A DNA stretch of 64,000 nucleotides. It comes from Pseudomicrostroma phylloplanum. Taxonomy: Eukaryota; Basidiomycota; Exobasidiomycetes; Microstromatales. The stretch covers positions 310,001 to 374,000 of the forward strand of contig BCHS01000011.1 of the NCBI GenBank assembly GCA_039545275.1, read 5' to 3'. This document shows, piece after piece, positions 41,410-52,476 of the stretch. The notes beneath the pieces are model-generated. The model searched no databases. It was given only the letters and a program-made list of their open reading frames with translations, and was not told the DNA's origin. Each line of letters opens with the position of its first letter. The first letter of the stretch is position 1. The position numbers and the translations under genes are program-made.

Positions 41410-43094
41410 ATGGCTCCCTTAGCAATAGTCCCCGCAGATCAGGTACCATCCCTAACAGATGCCCAAGCCATATCCCCCATCCTCCTCCGCCTCCTCGAAT
41501 GTCCCACGTCTCTCCTCCCCGCACTCTCCTCTCAGACACTCACAGCACTCCAGGATCTACCACAGGAGGACAAGCCAACGTCCTACGAAGGTCTTCTGGA
41601 CATTTCTAGATTCTGTGTCGAGGAAGAGCCGGGATGGGAAGATGAAGAGCGTGCCAAGCTGATCGGAGGCCATCCGCGCATCGGCAGACAAAGTGGACAT
41701 ATCAGCGAAACCAGCAAGAAGGAGCAAGGCGCAGGGGCTCAGCAGGACGAAGAGGTGCTCAACAGTGAGTACACATGAGAGTCAACGCTACAGGGCATGT
41801 TCATCCAGTCGAACACATCAGCCGACCTGCGTCTATCTCTCCCACAGGGTTGGACAAGCTCAATTTCCTCTACGAACGGCGCTTCCCATCACTCCGCTTC
41901 GTCACATTCGTCGCAGGCAGGCCCAAGCCAGCCATAGCCGACGAGCTACAAGCTCTCCTGGGTAGCCAGATCACAAGTCAACCACCGAAAGATGCAGTGT
42001 TCCATCCAGACGATGTTGCCGCGAGCTGGCAAGGCTTCCCAGCAGGTCAGATCAGGAGCGTTGGCAGTGAGGAGTGGGTCGCAGAGCTGAGGAGAGGCGA
42101 GGATGCGCTATGGGAGATTGCCGTCGCGCGAGCTACAAAGCTGGCCCAAGAGATTCAAGAAAAGGGTAGCGTCACCATTGAACTCGAGCCCTCGCCTGCT
42201 ACCGAGTCGGCGTCGAAGGGTATCGACCCGGATGCCTCTGCCTCCTTCGACGTCCCCTTCCTCTCCCAGGCGACCTTCCGAGCCCTTATCTTCGCATCCC
42301 CCCTCCTACACACCTTTTTCGAATCAGACCTCCCACAGTCCTTTCTCCTGCAGCCCGTAGAACGGCATACATCCACCAAGGACGCCCTCCTATCCGTCTT
42401 CAACGACGTGACCGCCGGACCTTCTTCCTCGTCCACCGGCCCCGGATCCATGCTCGGAGGGTCCACACCTCCCTCGAGACCCACTGGGATCACGCGCGAT
42501 CGTGTCAAGGGTCTACTGGGCGGTCTACTCGGGGAAGTGGCCGACGCCGTCGGTACGCGCTTTCAGCAACAGACCATCTCTGGACCCAAGCCCTCCTTCA
42601 ATCGATCCAGGGGCGCAGGCGGACGACCCCTTTCCCTCGAGGAGGGCGCAAGAGGCACCAGCGGAAAGATGGGTCTCGTCTCCCCCGCTGCGCTCAGCTC
42701 ACGTATGGAACGCACAAGCCTCTCTGCTTCGAATGACGGGGCTGCTTCGGCGGCAGCGTCTGCTGCTGCTGCAAATGCTGCGAGGGAAAAGGAGCAAGAC
42801 GCGAGTGAGGCGCTCCGAATGGCACAGGAAGCGCTGAGCCAGCGTGACACGAACCAGTTTGTCATTGATGCGCCTGGAGAGGGCGATGGAGACGAGACGG
42901 TCGAGAGGGGAGAGGAAGAGGAAGAGGACGAAGAGGACCTGGTGGATGAGGAGGCTGGGTTGACTGCAGGAACAGGTGGGGTCGGGGGTGGTGGTGGGGC
43001 ACAGGGTAGGGTGACGGGCAAGGAAGCGCAGCTGGCCAAAGGCGAGTATCTGACCGAAGACCCGCTCACTGGTGTAGAGGCCGTGCCGAATTGA
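41410..43094 (+). CDS. OHCU decarboxylase-like protein with a long C-terminal extension
   Basis: Two exons (41410-41764 and 41848-43094) give 533 aa. Residues about 15-190 match the 2-oxo-4-hydroxy-4-carboxy-5-ureidoimidazoline (OHCU) decarboxylase fold: LLECPTSLLPAL, KLIGGHPRIG (catalytic His about 88 in the HPRIG motif), and LNFLYERRFPSLRFVTFVAG with a downstream helix. The enzyme completes uric acid to allantoin conversion. Typical proteins are about 170-220 aa; this one continues with FRALIFASPLLHTFFESDLP, an Ala-rich coiled stretch, an acidic EEEEEDEEDLVDEE tract and a Gly-rich tail. No PTS1 is present at the C-terminus (VPN). The start is 422 bp from the Grr1 start (divergent). Confidence 0.82.
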
Positions 43095-43739
43095 GGTAGT
43101 AGAGCTAGACTGACACACCTTCCTTGCTCTCTCCCGCTCTGTATCGGTACAGATCTCCGCTCGGCAGAGGCGCAATAGATTACCCTCCCTACCTTACCAC
43201 ACCGCCCTCTACTCATAGCCCCCACTTTTGCCTCAGCTTCACGTGTTCACCCTACTCGCGTTTAATACCATGGTCCCCTGTAGATATTGCGCGGCTACAT
43301 ACGATCCCTATCGCCTTTGTGCCTACCTGCCTGCGATTGTGAGCCAACATCCCCCCGCGACGTATGGCTCGTACATTAGAGAAGCACGTCGAGCAGTCTG
43401 ACCACTCCGGTAAATTGAAAAGGAAAGAGTTTGCAATTCCAAAGAAGAGTCAATAAAAACGAGAAAGTACAAGAGGGCTGGGGGGGGTAAAGGGATGACA
43501 GGACAGGTCAGGAGAAAGAAAGGGGGCAAGAGAGTAGCATAATGGGAGAGACAAAAAAGGACAAGAAATGATAGAAAGAGAGCAAAGGCAAGATAGACTG
43601 TTCCGAGGCGAGGGTAACAAAGAAGACATACGGGTAGCTACTGTACTTGGAAGGAGCGCGAAAAAGATTAAGGAATTGTCCGGAATCGGAAATGGGTATC
43701 ACTATCGTCACCCGCACCCAGCTCCAGCTCGTCCTCTCT
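43095..43739. other. Intergenic, convergent 3' ends
   Basis: 645 bp between two convergent stops. It is A- and T-richer than the flanking genes (GAAAGAAAGG and AAGAAATG-like stretches), consistent with two 3' UTRs. No gene seen. Confidence 0.45.
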
Positions 43740-46700
43740 CTACTCGAGAGCAACGAGCTTGCTGAAGCTCTTCTTGAAGCCAAAGGGCTCCTTGGCCGGC
43801 TTGACCTTGACTGCTGGCTCGGAAGCCGGAGCAGGCGAAGGCGAAGCGGCCGGACCCTTCTTGTTGGCCGAGGGAGAGGCAAAGGACAGGATTCGACCGC
43901 CTCGAGCACGAGGGGTTGCCTGCGGGGCTGCTGGCTTCGTCTCTTCGACTTCTTGAGCAGCCTCATCGTCCTCCAAGGCAGAGACTGCCTCGGACCCCTC
44001 CTCGTCTTCTTCTTCTTCCTCGGCGAGGAGATCAGAGCCGAGCTCGGACTCCTCTTCGTTGTCCTCGAGGGGCGACTCCTCCGCCGCGACGACGGGTGCG
44101 GAGGCTGCAGTCGTCTTCTTCGATGCAGGCGTGTTGGTACCTCGACGGAGGATACCAAGGGATCGCTTGCTCTGCAGAGTCTGGTCGGCTACGTCCGACT
44201 CAGACTCGGGACTGACAACAGCAGCTGCTCGGGCGTCTTCGCTCTTGGCGGCGGGCGCCTTCTGAGCGAAGCTGGCCGGTAGCGCGGGGACGGGTGGGGC
44301 CTTTTCGCCCTTCTTGCCCCAGGTCATGAAGCCACGCTTCTTCTTGCCACCTTCGAGCTGCTTGGCCCAGTCTTCATCTTCGGGAGCGGCCGCAAGGTTT
44401 TTACGGCCTCCCAGGGCAGAGAGCGATTTGAAGCGACCAGCAACAAGGGACTTGGAAGATTTGTTGCTAGGTGCGATGCTGGCAGTTTCCGCACCTTGAC
44501 GAGTGGCGGGCATCGAAGCTTGCCTGCGTGGTCCCCTCTGGGAAGGATGAACGGGCACTCGAGCCGCAGACTCCGTGTTCGTGCCGACCGAAGACGGCAC
44601 GCCGGCCAATTCCGACTCGGCAGCTTCGTCCACTGTCACCACGGACGCATCGCGACCTGAGTCTTGGTCGGCAAGTACGGCAGCGGGTGGTGGGGCAAGA
44701 AGGGCGGCAGCGGCCTGCTTCTCGGCCCTCTTGCGACCGTAGTTGGTCAATCGACCACCAGAGGGTGGCTCGGGCGAAGTCAACCGAGGAGTGACTGGTG
44801 CCGGACTGGCAACTGCTACAGGAGCCGCTTCGGCTTCTGCCTCCTCGTCTTCTTCCGCGATGACGGAAGGAGCTTCGATGGCCGACTCGGCCTCCTCCGA
44901 GGCTTCAGTCACCTCAGTCTCGACGGCACTGACTTCCGATGCGGGAACACGTGTAGCAGCTTGAGACCTCGGCAGGGCAGCTGGCGAGGCCGCAGCATTC
45001 GTGAGTGCAGGTGCTGGCGAAGGAGGAGCCGAGGAGCCTCGCCTGAGAAGAGTAAAGAAGCTTCCTCGCTTCGCAGGCGTGGCCCTGGCGTTTTGCTCAG
45101 GCACCTCAAGGTTCGTCGTAACTGGGGTAACAGGTGCGGCCCTCTTACGGCTGCCAAAGATGCCAGACTTCTTGGGCGTGACCATTGGCACGACACCGGC
45201 TTCCGCCTCCGAGTCGGTCATGTTCTCAGAGGCAGAAGCGCCGTTGGTAGCCAAGGGGGTGACAGGCGTAGCGCTGCTCTTCCTGACCATGGTTTGGCTT
45301 AGACGAGCTTTAGGAGTGGGAGCGACGTCTTCGTCCTCTTCGTCTTCGCTGCTGGAGGAGTCGAGGTCTTGGTCGACGACCACAGGCGCGGCACCGCCTG
45401 TAAGCTTCTTCTCGGTAGCAATTGCAGCGAGCCTCTTGCGCTCAGCAAGAGTTCGACGAGCGGGTGCTGACTTGGTGACTGGCACCTCAGGCTCCTCTTC
45501 GATCTCACTGGCGGCGGCGACCGGTACGACGCGGACGGGGGATTCGGCCACCTTCTTGCTCAGCGACTTCCTGTTGGGGCTCAGCGACTTCTCAGCCGCG
45601 ACGTCTGTCATCTTAGACTTGCGGCGCTTGCTGTCCTTGGTAGGCGATGCAATGACAGCGGCGGGAGCGAGTGCTGGGGCAGCAGACCCGTTCGTAGTAG
45701 CCCTCTTTGAGGACCTCTTGTCCTTCTTGACGACAATGGGGGCGGCTGGTTCGAGGACTGGGCCATCGGAGCTCTGAGCAGCTGGACCGACAGCGGCGAC
45801 TGGGATCTTTGTGCTGTCAGCCTTCTCGACGGGGGCGAGAGCCGTGCCAGCACTGTACGCAGGCACGTCCTCCTCGGCTTCACTCTCGAACTCGTCCGGA
45901 ACGGCAGCCTCTACCTTTTTGGTGTCCTCAGCACCAGGGGAGCCTCCCCGGGCAAGTAGGCCGTAGGTGAAACCAGCGCTCAACAGAGCACCGGCCGAGG
46001 CTAGACCACTCGCCAGCATACCCCTGGGCTCCGCTGGCGCAGCAGCTTCGGCCTCTTCTTCCTCGGGCTCGACACCCTCGATAGCTGTCACAGCAGGTCG
46101 GTAGCCCGTCTCGTCCTCGTCGAGAGCGGTCACGGCCGAGGCAGTGCTCTTGGCACTGATACGTCGGCCCAAAGGAGCGGAAGCAATGTCGCTCATGTTG
46201 CTCTCGTCAATTTCTGCCAGCGCATCTTTGCGTCGCCTAGAGGGCAAAGTCCCACTGCGAGAGGCGCGGACATCTTGGCTTGCGCGACGTCCTGGCTCTT
46301 CTCTTCGGCTGTTTCTCTTGCTTAATGTGCCGTTGGATAGGTCGCGGCTTCGGCTCTGACCGGTGACCAGCATGCTCGTTCGCTTGGAGTCACGTCGGCC
46401 TGGCGACATGGCTCCAGGGCTGGGCGGTGGGCTGACGCCACGGATACGCATGTTCTCAAGAATGAGGCGGCAGGGCTTGTTTGCAGGGTTGGCGTTGCGA
46501 TCGATGAGGTACAGGTGAGCAGCACCGGTGCTCTTCCGCTCGGCCCGAGCATAGAGACGGCGGATAGCGGCAAGCTCACGAAGCAGATCTTCATCCGCCA
46601 GACGCTTGTTGCTCTTCTTGGCACCATCTTCAGCAGCTAGGGAGCCGGTGCCTGTGTGACTGTACGACTTCTTGATGTGCTCGTCGCCGGGCCAGCCCTC

Positions 46701-48224
46701 CTCTTCCCACTTGGGAATCCAGGAGCCCCAAGCTTTAGCGACGTAGGCAGAGTCCATGCAGATGTGAGCGCAAGCTTTGCCTCGGTACAACTCATGGACT
46801 GCCTGAAGAGCTCGGGTGGTGGCGATGAGCTCAGCGCGACGGCCCGTGGCCGCAACAGTAGGTGGCTTTGGGTTCTGCAGGTGCGATGGCTTCAGCTCGC
46901 CTTCGGTCATGGGCTGCTGTACATTTTGAGGGTGACCCGGTCCGAAGAAGAGAGCGTAGGCGCCATCGATCTTCGAGTTGGTGATGCCCCCGACATCCAT
47001 GGACTGGGCGCCACAGAAGACGGCAATGGGGTAGCCCCGCTTGCACTGGTGGTCGCCCATCTCGCGCGACGAGAAACGGGAGAGGATGGTGGCCATTTCG
47101 TGATCGGCAGGGGTAGAAGGTGATGCAGCAACGGCAGGGGCAGATGCTTGAGCGCTGGCAGAATGTGCGATCCTGCGTGAGCCTCTCTTGGGACTTGCGA
47201 ATTCGTCGGCTGCGTAGGAGCGGCGAACGTCTGCTGATCCCCTTCGAGAGGACTGGAAAGAGTCGCGACCTCTCTCGGATTGAGTGCGAGTGTAAGGTGC
47301 CTGAGGAGGAAGGAGGTAGTCTTCCGTGTAGCGCTCTGATCGGTAGCGAGAGGATGGACGATAGTCGTCTTCTCTGTCCTGAATGGCGGAGAGTGTGATG
47401 CCGCTGTTGATGCTTGGCAAGGGAGGGGCTTCGTCACGGTTCCTGCTCTTACCGAAGAGTTTGCGACGTCGACCAGGGGCGACTGAATCTCCAGCTGTAG
47501 AGGATGCTCCTCCAAAGACCGAGTCGGCACGGCCTGACGTGTAGCGGGGAGCGGCTGGATCCGCGGTGTAGAGTGATTCAGGTCTGCCAGAAGCGAAAGA
47601 GGACCTTCTCACTTCTTCGAGGTAGGGAGAGTAAGACCGATGAGGTGCAGGTGGTAGGGGAGGAGGGTTCTGGCTAGGTCGCTCGCCGAAGAGTTTGACG
47701 ACTGAAGTGACACCAAGGTCCTCGTAGTCTTCGTTGCGCCTCTTGTAGGGGCTCCTCTCGTAGTCGCTTTGTCGGCTGCCAGCGTCTCTCCTCTGTGCGC
47801 TGCTGGACCTACGACGTCTGCTGGGTGTGGTAGGGCGTTCGAAGTGCTGTGGTACTTCCGAACTGGCTTTGCCTCGTAGATCGTTGTAGCTGGAGCGAGT
47901 GAGGTTGACGGAAGGACGAGGTCGAAGGACGCCCAAGAACTGTTCGCTAGCGTCTACGACGGGTGAGTGGTCTGCGTGTCGGCGGCGACGGCGGTGCTCT
48001 TGGCGGCGGTAATCCTCGTCAAGCTGCGGGGCAGATGACTTATGCAGACGACCTTTTTCAAAGACTCGGTTGTGCTCTGCTAGTCTTGCCGAAGAAAGAG
48101 TCTGGTTTTCTTCAGAGTCGTAGCCTCTATCGTAGCCTCTGTCGTAACCTCTGTCGTAACCGCGCGAACGGGAGGACGAGGAGTTGAGGTAGTGATCGGG
48201 GTCACGAGCACGACGGCGCGACAT
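43740..48224 (-). CDS. Large disordered protein with a degenerate RNase H-like domain
   Basis: Single exon, 1494 aa. The N-terminus has four GYDR/GYDS repeats in an Arg/Ser/Tyr-rich region. An RNase H-like domain lies at about 400-590: AVFCGAQSMDVGG (strand 1), YALFFGPGHP, GRRAELIATTRALQAVHEL (Glu about 465), AHICMDSAYVAKAWGSW (Asp about 491), WIPKWEEEGWPGDEHIKK. The first catalytic Asp, expected right after strand 1 (as in VYTDGS), is Gly here (about 405), and the fourth (…NExAD) is not recognisable in NANPANKPCRL. So two of four acidic ligands appear lost and the domain is probably non-catalytic. The C-terminal 900 residues are Ala/Glu/Ser/Lys-rich and disordered, with one hydrophobic stretch (LASAGALLSAGFTYGLLA). 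Nucleic-acid binding or a scaffold role is inferred. Confidence 0.85.
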   Translation of the reverse strand: MSRRRARDPDHYLNSSSSRSRGYDRGYDRGYDRGYDSEENQTLSSARLAEHNRVFEKGRLHKSSAPQLDEDYRRQEHRRRRRHADHSPVVDASEQFLGVLRPRPSVNLTRSSYNDLRGKASSEVPQHFERPTTPSRRRRSSSAQRRDAGSRQSDYERSPYKRRNEDYEDLGVTSVVKLFGERPSQNPPPLPPAPHRSYSPYLEEVRRSSFASGRPESLYTADPAAPRYTSGRADSVFGGASSTAGDSVAPGRRRKLFGKSRNRDEAPPLPSINSGITLSAIQDREDDYRPSSRYRSERYTEDYLLPPQAPYTRTQSERGRDSFQSSRRGSADVRRSYAADEFASPKRGSRRIAHSASAQASAPAVAASPSTPADHEMATILSRFSSREMGDHQCKRGYPIAVFCGAQSMDVGGITNSKIDGAYALFFGPGHPQNVQQPMTEGELKPSHLQNPKPPTVAATGRRAELIATTRALQAVHELYRGKACAHICMDSAYVAKAWGSWIPKWEEEGWPGDEHIKKSYSHTGTGSLAAEDGAKKSNKRLADEDLLRELAAIRRLYARAERKSTGAAHLYLIDRNANPANKPCRLILENMRIRGVSPPPSPGAMSPGRRDSKRTSMLVTGQSRSRDLSNGTLSKRNSRREEPGRRASQDVRASRSGTLPSRRRKDALAEIDESNMSDIASAPLGRRISAKSTASAVTALDEDETGYRPAVTAIEGVEPEEEEAEAAAPAEPRGMLASGLASAGALLSAGFTYGLLARGGSPGAEDTKKVEAAVPDEFESEAEEDVPAYSAGTALAPVEKADSTKIPVAAVGPAAQSSDGPVLEPAAPIVVKKDKRSSKRATTNGSAAPALAPAAVIASPTKDSKRRKSKMTDVAAEKSLSPNRKSLSKKVAESPVRVVPVAAASEIEEEPEVPVTKSAPARRTLAERKRLAAIATEKKLTGGAAPVVVDQDLDSSSSEDEEDEDVAPTPKARLSQTMVRKSSATPVTPLATNGASASENMTDSEAEAGVVPMVTPKKSGIFGSRKRAAPVTPVTTNLEVPEQNARATPAKRGSFFTLLRRGSSAPPSPAPALTNAAASPAALPRSQAATRVPASEVSAVETEVTEASEEAESAIEAPSVIAEEDEEAEAEAAPVAVASPAPVTPRLTSPEPPSGGRLTNYGRKRAEKQAAAALLAPPPAAVLADQDSGRDASVVTVDEAAESELAGVPSSVGTNTESAARVPVHPSQRGPRRQASMPATRQGAETASIAPSNKSSKSLVAGRFKSLSALGGRKNLAAAPEDEDWAKQLEGGKKKRGFMTWGKKGEKAPPVPALPASFAQKAPAAKSEDARAAAVVSPESESDVADQTLQSKRSLGILRRGTNTPASKKTTAASAPVVAAEESPLEDNEEESELGSDLLAEEEEEDEEGSEAVSALEDDEAAQEVEETKPAAPQATPRARGGRILSFASPSANKKGPAASPSPAPASEPAVKVKPAKEPFGFKKSFSKLVALE

Positions 48225-49264
48225 GGTGATTATCGATGTAGGAGGATTGAGTGAAAGAACGTGTGCCGTTGAAGGAGTGCGAAAGGCCGGCCGGATGCGA
48301 GTTGGATGGACGTTGCGTTAAGGGAGGAAGGTCGTGCCAGATAGCGTAGGTCGTCAAGGAATTGCGTGTCGTAAGAGGCCAAGGATACGATGATGTGGGA
48401 GTGGATGGATGGAAGGAAGGATGTTTGGACGAGACAATCAGGGATCAAGATAGAAAGTCACCCATCGGGAAGGCGGGGAAGAGCGCAGAGGGGAACAGGG
48501 GAGAGGAGCAAAGTGGTGTATCAGTGTGTTGTTTCCTTGCACTCTTGGCTGGAGTCGTGCGTGACAGTGTGGGGCAAGGAACACATGCCAAACGGATGCC
48601 TTGCTGCAGACTCTCGTGGCCGTGGGCCGATGTGCTGGGCAGAGGCGCTGCGCCAGTGCTGTGCGCCTCTTGCCGCGCAGCGGAGCAGAAGCCCTGTCTG
48701 CCAAGGGAAGCGCAGAGCGACTGCCTGCGACGACGCGGCATGTCACCCGACTGTCTATGCATGACTTGTCGTGCGCCTCTGCATCTCTGCTCTAGTGCCT
48801 CATGACCAGCCCACACGAGCGGGGTGGCTGCAATGGAACGCAGCCTGGGAAGCTTCCCGCTGCGCTGCCAGAGCTGCACCACACTCGCCCGATGCCGGGG
48901 AGACGTCTGCAATGCACCAGATTCTACGCACCCTCGGCAAGAGCCGGAGTGGGGAGGCGAGCACAATCACCTAACTCGTACCCTCATCCGTGAAAGCAGC
49001 GCTGCATCCGGGCTGAGGCAGCCACACGCGTGGCGGACTCTGACCATGGGGCAACCCATCTGGGTACGACGCTCGTGAGGCCGAACTTCGCTGCAGCAGG
49101 AACCTCACAGAGCTCCCTCTACCGCTGCCGCGATGAGTGAAACACACCGCAAGAAGTGGTTGAAGCGGCGTCCACAAGGATTCGCGCCCAGTCCCCTTCA
49201 CTCAGCGCCTCGCCATGCTCTGAGACGCCGCGGCCGCCATCTCTCGGGTAAAGATGGAGGGGCG
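48225..49264. other. Promoter of the RNase H-like gene and unassigned sequence
   Basis: The first few hundred bases should hold the promoter of the large minus-strand gene; a purine-rich GGATGGAAGGAAGGATG stretch lies near 48404-48424. No coding feature beyond that is supported. Confidence 0.35.
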
Positions 49265-49583
49265 TCAGAGCATGGGCTCGGCGATACGAAGAAGAGGAAG
49301 AAAAGGAAGATCGTGGCAAGATGATCGTCCGCTCTGACCTCGTCTAAGCGCTGAGCCCTCCTCATGCCTAAAGAATCATCGTCTGTGCCAAAGACTACCT
49401 CTGATGAGCTGATCCAGCGCTGACTCCCCTGAGCCATCGCCGGGGAGCCCAACCACTCTTCTGCAGCTGCTACTGCCAACGATGCCAGCGATGCTGCTGT
49501 ATCGCGCAGCATGAGCAGCCAACCCTGCAGCGTTGCGAGACATAAGACATGGAGACCAGAGACAAGACACCCTCACACTCACC
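49265..49583 (-). CDS. Candidate 3' exons of an unidentified gene
   Basis: Three open pieces join in matching phase: one ending at 49583 (STIE, donor GTGAGT), 49524-49399 (GLAAHAARYSSIAGIVG to ESALDQLIR, acceptor GCTGCAG) and 49350-49265 (acceptor GGCTCAG, ends LLRIAEPML). The 5' part, upstream of 49583, has no good start codon in frame up to 50078. No family recognised. It could be chance. Confidence 0.22.
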
Positions 49584-50556
49584 TTCAATAGTAGACAAAG
49601 GAAGCGGAAAAGACCTGGCGCTCAGACCTCCTCGATTGTGTGATAAGGGATGGCGAGAGGCTGCCTCGTGCGAAGATCGATGGTAGCGAGAAGGCGCGCA
49701 GGATGAGGAGATGAGGAAGGCTGCGAAGAGAGCAGAGGAGATAGATCTCGATAGGATCGACTGAAGGAGGATAAGGTGAGATGAGTGCGGAGAGACGATA
49801 CGAGAGTATCCAAGACGTGAGATGAGGAAAAAGCGAACGAGAGGGAAAGCGGACCAGAATTGCCCTGCGAGGGATGTGTGGGTGTGTGCGTGGGTGTGTG
49901 CGTGGGATGGAAGTTCTCCGCCTTGGGACCGTCGATGCGATGCGATGTGATGCGATGCGAGGCAAGGCAGGAAGACGGCGGGGGTCCTTCTGGGCGTGTG
50001 GGCGTGCGGTGGAGTGGCCACTGGCCAGGGTGCAAAAATCGGCCGGGCCGGCAGGGTCGTGCAGCAAGGCGCACCCACGCCACGCCACGCCCATTAGTCG
50101 ATGCCCACGCCCGCGTTGGTGCCACGCTGCACCCTTGCAGCCCCTACGCCGTTTTCTCCCTGTCTCCCTGTCTGCCTGCCTGCCTACCTGCCTGGCTACC
50201 CTCCTCTGGGCAAATCACTCAGTGAACCCACTTCCTCCCTCCCTCCCTCAAACTGCAGAGGCTGAGTTGCCAATCGGAGGATCTGGGAGGAGCAACTCGC
50301 GGGTCGATGCCGACGCCGACGCCAAGCCACGGCCACCACCACTGCCCTTTCCATCGGCGAATTCTCGGCTATACGAATGATAGCAAGCAGAGGCGTGACG
50401 ATTCAGCAACGAGCTCCAGCGATGATAGCATGACGTGAGTTAGACGATGATCCTGGCATTGCACATAGCGGGGCACACAGCGTTCGTACAATGATGAGAC
50501 TGAGCGCGGAGGGACAGTACGCTCTCCGTCCGGGAGGCAGCGAGAGAAACAGGGCC
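49584..50556. other. Low-complexity intergenic DNA
   Basis: Contains simple-sequence runs: GTGTGTGGGTGTGTGCGTGGG around 49874-49910, GATGCGATGCGATGTGATGC around 49930-49970, and CTGCCTGCCTGCCTACCTGCC around 50168-50195. No supported gene. Confidence 0.5.
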
Positions 50557-52476
50557 TCACTCTCCCTTTGCAGCTTCCTTCCTTCGATCGCTCTGTTCCT
50601 GAGCCACGTCCTGTTGACGTTGAGAGATCGACGAAGTGATGCCGCTGCTCGCAGTCTCCATCTCCGGGCTTTCCGTAGTGGCAAAGCCAGTCATATCGCC
50701 TTGCTTCCCTAGTCCCCCTGATACAGACGTAGCTGATGAGCTACCGGGGCCAGAAGAGCCTGTGCGAGGTGCAGCGACCGATGGGAAAGCGCTGGCATCC
50801 ACGCGAAACCTCACGACCATGACGCTTGTGTTGTCGGTAGAGAAGTTGCTGAGCGCGTGCTGCAAGAGGCGCTGCGACATGTCAATGGGATCTTGTACGT
50901 CTTTCACCAGATCCACGGCGTCTTGGTCATCGACGACGTCCCATAGACCGTCGCAGGCGACAATGAGGAAAGTATCGTCGTCGGTGAGAGTAGTTTCCGT
51001 GGTATACGGAGCGCCAACGACGAATTCCTTCATAGCAGAGTCTCCTAACGAACGAGTCACGGCGAGAACGGCTGTGTACAAATCATCGCAGAGTCAGCAC
51101 AGGAGCGTCCCTCTCGAGTATACATCTCCTTGTCGCGCACTCACCATTGACTCGGTTGTTCATCACGAAGCCTCCGGCATCTGTGATTCTCTTTGCCTCT
51201 TGGGCATCTGAGGCCTTGTGGTCGTACGTCAGCCGCACCGCCTGACCGCGTCGACTGGAAGGGAAAAGGATGAGAGGGCGGCAATGTCAGTCGCTATCGT
51301 CCCTCTGATGTGGTCGTCGACTTGGAGCGCTGTCACACTCACCAGAGAACGGCTCGCGCATCTCCGACATTCGCGGTGTACAAGACTCTCCTGACCTTGG
51401 AACCTGATATCTGTACTAGGCCGTCTGATCCCGCCGTTGCCTCGCTGGTTGGCTGCGCCTCGGACGATGACTCGCCCTTTGCAGGCTGCGCCTCCTGGTC
51501 TTCTGCCTCGGCCCCGGAGGACGTTCCCCTCATTCTCCTCGCAAAGGACTTGAACATGCTCCCGCCACTGCCGCCCTTGTCATTACTCCCACCTCCACCG
51601 CTTTCGCTCGAAGGGAGCGGAGTAGCGCTACCGGTACTTGGCGAGGACCCTGCCTCGTTCGGGGTACTATCTTGAGCACTTGCGGCTCCACCGAGCCCAC
51701 TTAGCCTTCTACCAGCCACAGGATGCACACCACCTGTAGAGGCAAAGGCCACGGGCTTTCCTGCCTCGTCTTCCAGTCGCAAAAAGCACGTCACGGCCGT
51801 GCATCCGCTGCTAGTCTTCTCCTCGTTGGCCAACTCATACAGTCGGCGGTCGACGTTGTGAAAGGTAGTGTTGAGTACATCGGGGACGGGAGCGGACTTG
51901 CCGTTCTCTGAGCTGGTGGATAGCGCATCGACGAGGAATTCATGGAAGTGCCTTCCACACCACTCGGCCGATTGCTTGCCGGCGTGGCCATCAAAGACGG
52001 AGAAGTAGCCTTGGCCATGTACACCTCCAAAGTCATAGACGAAGGCGTGTGCGTCTTCCATTGTACGACGCCAGCGCCGGTTGCGGTCTTCTGACACGCC
52101 TACTTTGAATGGCCAGAGGGCTTTGGTGGATGAGGAAGAGGTTTGAGCATCGGATGAGGCAGTGGCGGCGGACTCGTTAGTCTGCTGAGCATGACCGGCA
52201 GCAGGATGTCTGTTGACGACCTGAGGGTGTGAAGGAAGTGTTTATGAGCGAATGTATGCGTGGCCGAGAGCGTCGGCACCCCAGTACTTACTCCGTGGGT
52301 ATTGGAGCCTTCTGCCGTAGATTCAGCCTTTGACTCTGCGTTGCCTGATCCATCTCTATTGTTGGGCGAATGAAGCGCCATATGGCAGAAAGTAGATACA
52401 GTGTAAGCGCCTCGCAGCCAAAGCATTCGTACGGTATGACCCGGGGTACTCACAAAGCTGTTCTCAGGCCGCCCAT
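50557..52476 (-). CDS. PTC1: PP2C protein phosphatase, Ptc1-like
   Basis: Five exons (52476-52454, 52355-52292, 52220-51343, 51254-51145, 51071-50557) give 529 aa. Metal-binding and core motifs are clear: RRTMEDAH (about 80-87), FDGHAG (about 105-110), LYTANVGDARAVL, LTYDHKASD, LAVTRSLGD, LIVACDGLWDVVDDQDA and STDNTSVMVV. This set, including KVGVSEDRNRRWRRTMED, matches Ptc1, the Ser/Thr phosphatase that dampens Hog1 and other MAPK signalling and acts in organelle inheritance. A Ser/Gly/Glu-rich insertion of about 100 residues sits before LYTANVGD, and a disordered tail follows the domain. The first two exons are short and less certain; a Met at 52379 is an alternative start. Confidence 0.9.

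Noticed and set aside
49874..50200. GTGTGGGTGTGTG and CTGCCTGCCTG runs as possible CRISPR or telomere repeats
   Set aside because: They are simple microsatellites without spacer structure or a telomeric unit; CRISPR arrays are not expected in a fungal nuclear genome.
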